Assembly (NCBI GenBank): GCA_963592185.1
Contig: CAVAVT010000047.1
Location: 1-11,224, forward strand
Direction of reading: 5' to 3'
Source: CAVAVT01 sp963592185
GTDB taxonomy: Bacteria; Bacillota; Negativicutes; Selenomonadales; Selenomonadaceae
Length of the DNA stretch: 11,224 bases
A program made the translations under genes and the position numbers. Positions within the stretch are counted from its first letter, which is position 1. Each line of letters opens with the position of its first letter. Positions 6,631-11,224 of this stretch are shown here, piece by piece. The notes under the pieces are model-generated. The model ran no database searches and had not been told where the DNA came from. It was given only the letters and a program-made list of their open reading frames with translations.

Positions 6631-8083
6631 GTCCAAGATCCTTCCACTTTTTATCTACCTGTGCCTTGATGTCATCGCTCATATTGATTTCATCAGGCCA
6701 TTCTCTGGTGTGGCCCTCTTCCGGCCAGGTCTTTGTGGCATCGATTCCCACCTTTGTACCCCATTTTGCCATAGGGGAGGAATGATCCAGCACATCCAGA
6801 GGACCTTCTGTCATGAGGAAGTCCTGCTTGGCATCGATGTTGTTGAACACTCGCCACCATACTTCCTTCATGTCCTGAACATTTACATGGGCATCCACCA
6901 CAATAATCATTTTGGTGAACATCATCTGACCCATACCCCAGATTGCATTCATGACCTTTTTTGCATGTTGAGGGTAGGATTTCTTGATGGAAACCACAAC
7001 GCAGTCGTGGAAAACTCCCTCTAAAGGCATATTGATGTCCACGATTTCCGGAAGCATCTGCTGAAGAAGCGGCAGGAATATGCGCTCCGTAGCCTTTGCA
7101 ATGTAGCAGTCCTCCATGGGGGGCTTGCCAACGATTGTTGCGGAGTAAATAGGATTTTTTCTGTGGGTGATACAGGTAATGTGGAATACAGGATAATCAT
7201 CAGCCAGTGAGTAGTATCCGGTATGGTCGCCAAAGGGACCTTCACGGCGGACTTCATCGGTGTTCACATATCCCTCCAGCACGTATTCACTGTATGCCGG
7301 AACCTCCACATCCACAGTGACGCATTTAACCATTTCCACAGACTTATGGCGAAGGAATCCTGCGAAAACCATTTCGTCAATATCCCTTGGCAGGGGAGCT
7401 GTTGCCGCATAGGTGAGGACTGGATCTGTTCCGATTGCCACAGCCACTTCTATGCGCTTTGCCCCCTCCGCCGCACTGTCACGGAAGTTCTCTGCGCCGT
7501 TTTTATGAATATGCCAGTGCATACCTGTGGTTTTGCTGTCGTATTTCTGGAGACGATACATTCCCACATTGCGCTTTCCGGTTTTCGGGTTCTTGGTGAA
7601 AACCAGCGGCAATGTAACAAATGGTCCGCCATCATCCGGCCAGCATTTCAGAATAGGAATCTCATCCAGTGAAGGATTGTCCTTTTCGATAACTTCCTGA
7701 CAGGGAGCATTTTTTACATATTTAGGGAAATTAATTGCCTTTTTTGCCATGGGGATAATGGATACCAGGTCCATTTTTCTGGAAACGGAAATATAGGGAA
7801 GCCTCAGAATCTGGCGAAGCTCATCTCCCACGTCGTCCAGCTTTTCCACTCCAAGTGCCATTGCCATGCGCTCGTAGCTGCCAAAGGCGTTCATGAGCAC
7901 GGGAACATCGTATCCCTTTACATTTTCAAAAAGCAGGGCTACGTTCTTGTCCCCCTCCATTTTTGAAACACGGTCTGTGATTTCGGTAATTTCAAGTTCG
8001 CAATCCACCTCTGTCTTAATGCGCTTTAACAGTCCGCGCTCTTCAAGCAGGGCAATGAATTCTCTTAAATCCTTAAAAGCCAA
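6623..8083 (-). CDS. ubiD: UbiD-family prenylated-FMN-dependent decarboxylase (menaquinone/ubiquinone type)
   Basis: A 486-residue cytoplasmic decarboxylase, close to the 497 residues of E. coli UbiD. It removes the ring carboxylate of a (prenylated) aromatic acid using prenyl-FMN, Mn and K. Family blocks in order: RNVGMYRLQ (171-179, cofactor and metal region with R177), TTGMHWHIHKNGA (185-197), the acidic catalytic region YVLEGYV (267-273) and REGPFGDHTGYY (280-291), then GKPPMEDCYIAKATERIFLPL (319-339), VVDAHVNVQD (395-404), DHSS (433-436) and GIDATKTW (446-453). The TTG at 8083 is preceded by AAAAGGAG at correct spacing. It lies 27 bp after tatC and overlaps ubiA. No ubiX-like prenyl-FMN synthase gene is in the window, so the cofactor must be made from elsewhere. 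The exact substrate (MqnL-like or UbiD-like) is inferred from the neighbours. Confidence 0.93.
   Translation of the reverse strand: MAFKDLREFIALLEERGLLKRIKTEVDCELEITEITDRVSKMEGDKNVALLFENVKGYDVPVLMNAFGSYERMAMALGVEKLDDVGDELRQILRLPYISVSRKMDLVSIIPMAKKAINFPKYVKNAPCQEVIEKDNPSLDEIPILKCWPDDGGPFVTLPLVFTKNPKTGKRNVGMYRLQKYDSKTTGMHWHIHKNGAENFRDSAAEGAKRIEVAVAIGTDPVLTYAATAPLPRDIDEMVFAGFLRHKSVEMVKCVTVDVEVPAYSEYVLEGYVNTDEVRREGPFGDHTGYYSLADDYPVFHITCITHRKNPIYSATIVGKPPMEDCYIAKATERIFLPLLQQMLPEIVDINMPLEGVFHDCVVVSIKKSYPQHAKKVMNAIWGMGQMMFTKMIIVVDAHVNVQDMKEVWWRVFNNIDAKQDFLMTEGPLDVLDHSSPMAKWGTKVGIDATKTWPEEGHTREWPDEINMSDDIKAQVDKKWKDLGLE
6639..6645 (-). promoter_or_regulatory. Ribosome-binding site for ubiA inside the ubiD 3' end
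   Basis: GGAAGGA on the transcribed strand, 8 nt before the TTG at 6630 and within the last codons of ubiD. This implies that ubiA translation follows ubiD translation. Confidence 0.55.
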
Positions 8084-8110
8084 TGTTGATTCTCCTTTTA
8101 TGTAGAGCCC

Positions 8111-9436
8111 TTATTTTCTAAGGACGAAACGAACGATTATAATGCTGGCTTCATACAGCAGGAACATTGGTATTGCTATCATTGACTGGGAAAATACATC
8201 CGGGGTAGGCGATATTACAGCACCGATTACAAATGCAGCAAAAATCACTATCTTCCTGTATTTTCTCAAAAGAGCTGAGGACACGAAGCCCAGCTTTGCC
8301 AAAATAACGATTACCAATGGAAGCTCGAAAATGACTCCGAAGGGCAGTACAAAGGCTATTACGAAGCTGATGTACTTGTCTATGGAGAACATGGGGGCCA
8401 GGTCTTCGTTGCCAAAGCCCATGAAGAACTTTATTCCGGCTGGCAGAACGAAGAGGAATGAAAAGGTTATTCCGCCAAAGAACAGCAGCACCGATGAGGG
8501 CAGCACTATTCCCATGACCCTTCGTTCGTGTTTGGTTAGGGCTGGCAGCAGGAATTTCCATCCCTGATAAAAGACTATTGGCACCGCCAGTAAAAATCCT
8601 GCGAATATGCAGACCTTCAGGTATACGAAAAATGCTTCTGCTGGCTGCATGTAGTACAGCTTTCCTGCCGGTTTCATGAGATGGTGCATAATTTCGTCAA
8701 GGAAGAAATATGCAACACCTGTGCCAAGGGTTATGGACAGTATCATGCGGATAAGGCGTTTTCTAAGCTCTGTCAGGTGGTCCACCAGTGACATGTTGCC
8801 CTCGGCGATGTTCTGAGCCTCGATTTCAGCCTTTTCTTCCGCTGAAAGTTCCTCCGGCTTTTCAGTCATTGGCTCAAATTCCGGCTCCGCTGGCTCAGAA
8901 GCCTCTTCCTTGGAAACAGCTGAAGCTTCATCTGACACAGCGGATTCATTTGTATCAGCTGTTTCCTCTTCCGCAAGAATTTCCGGCTCAGTCTCCTCAT
9001 TATTCTTGGCTTCCTGGGATTCTGCACCTTTCAGCTTTTCAGCCTCCTGAAGCTTTCTTTCCTCAGCCTCCTGCTTCACCTCTGCTTCAAGACTTTCAAG
9101 CCTTGCCCAGCGTTCCTCCGGGGACTCTTCCTGTGCTCCCTCCATAGAAGCCGGGTCCTCTGCAACGGATGTTTCAATCGGCTCAGCTGGTTCTGCTGTT
9201 TCAGCTCCATCCACGGTTGTCTCAGCCTCTGATATTTGCTCCTCTTCGGAGGGGCTCTCTGCAGCATTTATTGCGGTGACAGTATTTTTTAAGCCCTCGT
9301 CCATATATTCATCTGGAAAGCCCACAATGGCATTTTCCATTGAAAAGCCTGTGGCAGCCTCATTGGGCGAAGCTGCCGCAATCTGGGCAAATCCAGTTTT
9401 TGAATCTGAATTGTTCAGTAATTCCTCTTTACTCAT
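8111..9436 (-). CDS. tatC: Twin-arginine translocase subunit TatC with a ~214-residue acidic N-terminal extension
   Basis: 441 residues against about 240-260 for usual TatC. Residues 215-441 are a complete TatC core: it opens MSLVDHLTELRKRL (215-228), the conserved cytoplasmic start region that helps read the twin-arginine signal, and then has about six membrane segments. The internal family signatures include FVYLKVCIFAGFLLAVP (about 270-286) and FGVIFELPLV (366-375), with E371 at the conserved glutamate position. Residues 1-214 have no membrane segment or cysteine. I count about 62 Asp/Glu and 14 Lys/Arg, mostly after residue 55, with alanine-, glutamate- and proline-rich stretches and a likely helical part around 106-145. 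As TatC has its N-terminus in the cytoplasm, this tail should lie there. The ATG overlaps the tatA stop as ATGA. The frame runs unbroken through the junction, so this is not a visible frameshift. Confidence 0.93.
   Translation of the reverse strand: MSKEELLNNSDSKTGFAQIAAASPNEAATGFSMENAIVGFPDEYMDEGLKNTVTAINAAESPSEEEQISEAETTVDGAETAEPAEPIETSVAEDPASMEGAQEESPEERWARLESLEAEVKQEAEERKLQEAEKLKGAESQEAKNNEETEPEILAEEETADTNESAVSDEASAVSKEEASEPAEPEFEPMTEKPEELSAEEKAEIEAQNIAEGNMSLVDHLTELRKRLIRMILSITLGTGVAYFFLDEIMHHLMKPAGKLYYMQPAEAFFVYLKVCIFAGFLLAVPIVFYQGWKFLLPALTKHERRVMGIVLPSSVLLFFGGITFSFLFVLPAGIKFFMGFGNEDLAPMFSIDKYISFVIAFVLPFGVIFELPLVIVILAKLGFVSSALLRKYRKIVIFAAFVIGAVISPTPDVFSQSMIAIPMFLLYEASIIIVRFVLRK
8799..8803 (-). 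promoter_or_regulatory. Possible internal ribosome-binding site for a short TatC
   Basis: GAGGG ends 4 nt before the ATG at 8794, which encodes Met215, where a normal-length TatC (227 residues) would begin with MSLVDHLTELRKRL. If used, the gene would make both long and short TatC. The match is short and the spacing slightly tight, so this is suggestive only. Confidence 0.35.
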
Positions 9437-9645
9437 CCCTGCTGCTTTGTCTCCTTCTTCTCCTCAGCACCGGGAGTTATATTTTTTATTTCCTTAACCG
9501 GCTGGGTCAGCTCCTGTTCAGCTTCCTTGAAGTCATGAACACTTTTTCCCAATGCACGTCCAATACTGGGCAGCTTTCCAGGCCCGAATACCACCAGTCC
9601 GATAATTAAAACAAGAACAAGCTCCGGTACTCCTATTCCAAACAT
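9433..9645 (-). CDS. tatA: TatA/TatB-type Sec-independent translocase subunit (tatC-linked copy)
   Basis: A 70-residue protein with the whole TatA plan: a very short N-terminus MFGIGVPE, one membrane helix (about 8-20), the hinge FGPGKLP (20-26), an amphipathic helix (about 27-45, SIGRALGKSVHDFKEAE) and a charged Lys/Glu-rich tail. TatA oligomers provide the transport path for folded proteins recruited by TatC. AGGAGG lies 8 nt before the ATG. The stop codon overlaps the tatC start (ATGA), so output is tied to TatC. Glu8 is present as in TatB, but FGPGKLP is TatA-like. Given another tatA upstream, this copy could fill the TatB role. That is inferred from the operon position, not from a diagnostic motif. 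Confidence 0.9.
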   Translation of the reverse strand: MFGIGVPELVLVLIIGLVVFGPGKLPSIGRALGKSVHDFKEAEQELTQPVKEIKNITPGAEEKKETKQQG

Positions 9646-9707
9646 AGTGACATCCTCCTAAGATTTACAAAATTTTTACTTTTTCAAAACATAACATTCT
9701 AAGGTAT

Positions 9708-9713
9708 ATTATA
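9708..9713 (-). promoter_or_regulatory. Candidate -10 element upstream of the tatA-tatC operon
   Basis: A perfect TATAAT on the transcribed strand, about 62 bp before the tatA start and downstream of the terminator that closes the previous unit. I find no good -35 at 16-18 bp. A TTGATT upstream is too far (27 bp). A promoter is expected here because the terminator would otherwise leave tatA-tatC without transcription. Confidence 0.35.
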
Positions 9714-9750
9714 ACCCCAATACAGCCTTTTTACCATCATAATCAATATT

Positions 9751-9797
9751 AAAAAAATAGGGCGTCCACCATATTTTAAACTTATGGTGAATGCCCC
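9751..9797 (-). terminator. Rho-independent terminator after the first tatA
   Basis: Arms of 14 nt (9783-9796 and 9760-9773) read GGGCATTCACCATA and TATGGTGGACGCCC on the transcribed strand. They pair with one A-C mismatch and one G-T wobble around a 9-nt loop. A run of seven T follows (TATTTTTTT). It lies about 25 bp past the stop codon and ends the single-gene tatA unit. It is directional, with no T-run on the other side. Confidence 0.88.
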
Positions 9798-9816
9798 ACA
9801 TACACAGCCTAGCCAA

Positions 9817-9830
9817 CAGGCTTAAGCCTG
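9817..9830. repeat. Perfect 14-bp palindrome over the first tatA stop codon
   Basis: CAGGCTTAAGCCTG is a perfect inverted repeat with the TAA stop at its centre (9822-9824). It has no loop, so it would be a weak RNA hairpin at best. It may be chance. Confidence 0.4.
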
Positions 9831-10043
9831 CTTGTCATCCTTCTTCGGAGGAAGGATTTCAGTCTCCTTGGACTGCTGTACAGGCTTTTCCTTGCTGTCC
9901 TCGGAAAGATTGTTTGTTGCCTGCTTGAACTCGTTAAGGCTCTTGCCTACAGCCTTGCCGATTTCTGGAAGCTTTCCAGGACCGAATACAACCAAGCCAA
10001 TTATCAGGATAAGTATAAGCTCAGGTACACCTATTCCAAACAT
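9822..10043 (-). CDS. tatA: TatA-type Sec-independent translocase subunit (separately transcribed copy)
   Basis: A 73-residue TatA with N-terminus MFGIGVPE, a membrane helix at about 8-20, the FGPGKLP hinge (20-26), an amphipathic helix (about 27-46, EIGKAVGKSLNEFKQAT) and a polar tail ending in a KKDDKQA-type cluster. Its first 26 residues differ from the neighbouring tatA only at two Ile/Val positions, while the tails are unrelated and the codons differ widely, so the duplication is not recent. GGAGGT sits 6 nt before the ATG. It has its own strong promoter and terminator, which would let it be made in excess over TatC. That fits the known need for many TatA per TatC; the ratio here is inferred. 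Confidence 0.92.
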   Translation of the reverse strand: MFGIGVPELILILIIGLVVFGPGKLPEIGKAVGKSLNEFKQATNNLSEDSKEKPVQQSKETEILPPKKDDKQA

Positions 10044-10106
10044 ACAATAACCTCCAATATTTTTCGTTTAATTTATTAATTACAAACTGTATAGACTTAT
10101 GTATTG

Positions 10107-10135
10107 ATTATATCAAAAAATTACTATTGTTTCAA
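10107..10135 (-). promoter_or_regulatory. Sigma-70-type promoter for the first tatA
   Basis: On the transcribed strand TTGAAA (10130-10135) and TATAAT (10107-10112) are separated by exactly 17 bp. A TG one base before the -10 makes an extended -10 (TGATATAAT). The start of transcription would be near 10100, about 57 nt before the ATG. The -35 begins within 4 bp of the polyprenyl synthase stop codon. Confidence 0.82.
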
Positions 10136-10138
10136 AAA

Positions 10139-11116
10139 TCAATAATCACGTTTTCCGATAAAATCTGCTGCCTCAATGAAGGACTTGCGGACATCCTTGT
10201 CTATTGACTCCGGAAGTACATTTTTTGCGGTATCCAGGAACTCCTGAACCTTTGCTCTGGCAAACTCAGGACCATCTGAAGCCCTTACAATGTCCAGCGC
10301 CCGTGCCACATCCTCATCAGTCATATTAGGATTTGTAACTATTGCCTCCAGCTCATCCCTGTCCGGACTTACTTCCAAGGCTCTAATCACCGGCAGGGTT
10401 ACAATGCCCTGTCTGATGTCGTTGCCAGCTGGTTTTCCTATGGTTTTGGAATCGCTCTGTATGTCCAGCAAATCATCCTTTATCTGGAAAGCCATTCCAA
10501 TGGAGTATCCATAGGTTCTCATTGCCTCCACCACCTCCGGCGGACACTTGGAAACCAAGGCTCCCATCTCGCAGCACGCCGCCAGGAAATTAGCGGTTTT
10601 GTTGGCAATGCGGACATAGTATGCTTCAATATCCTTTGACGCCTTGTAGGTTGACCTGTTCTGATTTATCTCTCCGGCGCTAAGGTCGCAGATAATGTCC
10701 GCCAGAAGCTTTGACACCCTGTCTCCATAGCCCTGTCCTGCCAGAAAGCCAAAGGCACGGGAAAGCATGTAGTCGCCGCTGAGGACAGCCATCTGGTTGC
10801 CCCATTTTACATTTGCTGTAGGCTTGCCACGGCGGGTTCCTGCATTGTCCACCACATCATCGTGTACCAGTGATGCGGTGTGTATCATCTCTATTGCCAC
10901 AGCCAGGGGCATTACATAGTCCCTGTCAAACTTGCCGCAGCGGCAGGTAAGGAAAAACAGTGCCGGGCGAAGCCTTTTTCCCCCTGACTGTACCAGATAT
11001 GAGCCTATTTCCGTTACAAGCTCCACTGGAGATTTGATGGTGGCAAGGAGTTCCTTTTCCAACGCATCTAAATCCCTTTGGACAAGAAAAAACATCTTGT
11101 TCATTTTCCGTAACAA
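10139..11116 (-). CDS. Long-chain (all-trans) polyprenyl diphosphate synthase, heptaprenyl/octaprenyl type
   Basis: About 325 residues. It extends allylic diphosphates with isopentenyl diphosphate to make the quinone side chain. Visible marks: GGKRLRP (45-51), first aspartate motif DDVVD (86-90) followed by TRRGKPTAN (94-102), NKTA (around 172), second aspartate motif DDLLD (214-218) and GKPAGNDIRQG (227-237). The residues four and five before the first motif are Ser and Ala, not aromatic, which in this family goes with long products (C35-C40) instead of farnesyl or geranylgeranyl. The start is uncertain. I prefer TTG at 11116, 6 nt after a near-perfect AGGTGAT ribosome-binding site. GTG at 11125 overlaps that site, and ATGs at 11104 or 11095 (MFFLVQRDL, the most family-like start) lack a good one. 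It fits with ubiA and ubiD as the side-chain supplier for menaquinone. Confidence 0.92.
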   Translation of the reverse strand: MLRKMNKMFFLVQRDLDALEKELLATIKSPVELVTEIGSYLVQSGGKRLRPALFFLTCRCGKFDRDYVMPLAVAIEMIHTASLVHDDVVDNAGTRRGKPTANVKWGNQMAVLSGDYMLSRAFGFLAGQGYGDRVSKLLADIICDLSAGEINQNRSTYKASKDIEAYYVRIANKTANFLAACCEMGALVSKCPPEVVEAMRTYGYSIGMAFQIKDDLLDIQSDSKTIGKPAGNDIRQGIVTLPVIRALEVSPDRDELEAIVTNPNMTDEDVARALDIVRASDGPEFARAKVQEFLDTAKNVLPESIDKDVRKSFIEAADFIGKRDY

Positions 11117-11120
11117 AACA

Positions 11121-11127
11121 ATCACCT
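11121..11127 (-). promoter_or_regulatory. Ribosome-binding site bearing on the polyprenyl synthase start
   Basis: AGGTGAT matches the extended anti-Shine-Dalgarno complement. It is well placed for the TTG at 11116 and poorly placed for the ATGs at 11104 and 11095. Confidence 0.5.
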
Positions 11128-11178
11128 ACAAATATATTTTGATAAAAATTTTTTCGTAAATACACGCCTTAATGCTTA

Positions 11179-11207
11179 ATTTTACTACATATGATGTATT
11201 TTAGCAA
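11179..11207 (-). promoter_or_regulatory. Candidate sigma-70 promoter for polyprenyl diphosphate synthase
   Basis: TTGCTA (11202-11207) and TAAAAT (11179-11184) on the transcribed strand are 17 bp apart, matching consensus at 4 of 6 and 5 of 6 positions. Transcription would start near 11172, some 55 nt before the gene. The 17-bp spacer contains a short inverted repeat, TACAT-ATG-ATGTA (11186-11198), which could be an operator or chance. Confidence 0.55.
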
Positions 11208-11224
11208 TTAGACACTTGGCATAT

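Noticed and set aside
8111..9436. Frameshifted fusion of a separate acidic protein gene with tatC
   Set aside because: The frame is continuous across the junction with no stop or shift, and the tatA-tatC ATGA overlap at the 5' end looks like a genuine operon junction. A natural ancestral fusion remains possible.
9646..9821. A small RNA or extra small gene in the spacer between the two tatA genes
   Set aside because: The spacer is accounted for by a terminator and a candidate -10 with leader; no frame with a ribosome-binding site is visible.

Overview
The window reads as one densely packed block of bacterial chromosome with every gene on the minus strand, so transcription runs from the right edge to the left. 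Base composition is near-balanced, spacers are short, and ribosome-binding sites are of the AGGAG type with several TTG starts. The mix of anaerobic one-carbon genes, a ferredoxin/NADP transhydrogenase-like pair, menaquinone-type prenylation genes and two tatA genes suggests an anaerobic Firmicute. A diderm Negativicute (Selenomonas/Anaerovibrio-like) is my best guess, inferred from gene content and not proven.

Layout in transcription order. (1) 11.2-10.1 kb: a long-chain polyprenyl diphosphate synthase behind a recognisable promoter. (2) 10.14-9.75 kb: a tatA gene that is its own transcription unit, with a strong -35/-10 pair and a rho-independent terminator. (3) 9.65-8.1 kb: a second tatA, joined by an ATGA overlap to a tatC with about 214 extra acidic residues at its N-terminus. 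(4) 8.1-5.8 kb: a UbiD-family decarboxylase and a UbiA-family prenyltransferase with overlapping ends, probably for menaquinone. (5) 5.7-2.35 kb: folD, fhs and a short divergent methylenetetrahydrofolate reductase (metF-like), which form the folate one-carbon branch. (6) 2.3-0.08 kb: a pair resembling NfnA and NfnB (ferredoxin:NADP+ oxidoreductase). (7) At the left edge, the first codons of a DnaQ-like exonuclease.

How the genes fit together. The prenyl synthase supplies the side chain, UbiA attaches it and UbiD decarboxylates the ring, giving a quinone for membrane respiration. Tat exports folded cofactor-loaded redox enzymes that often use that quinone. FolD, Fhs and MetF interconvert formate and methyl-tetrahydrofolate, drawing on NADPH and low-potential electrons that an Nfn-type enzyme can balance. 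From the second tatA leftward there is no terminator and spacers are 60 bp or less, so nine genes may be co-transcribed. The feature most worth following is the acidic N-terminal extension of TatC. It has an internal ATG, with a weak Shine-Dalgarno sequence, exactly where a normal TatC would begin. The divergent MetF next to the Nfn-like pair comes second. I saw no mobile element, CRISPR array, tRNA or rRNA.
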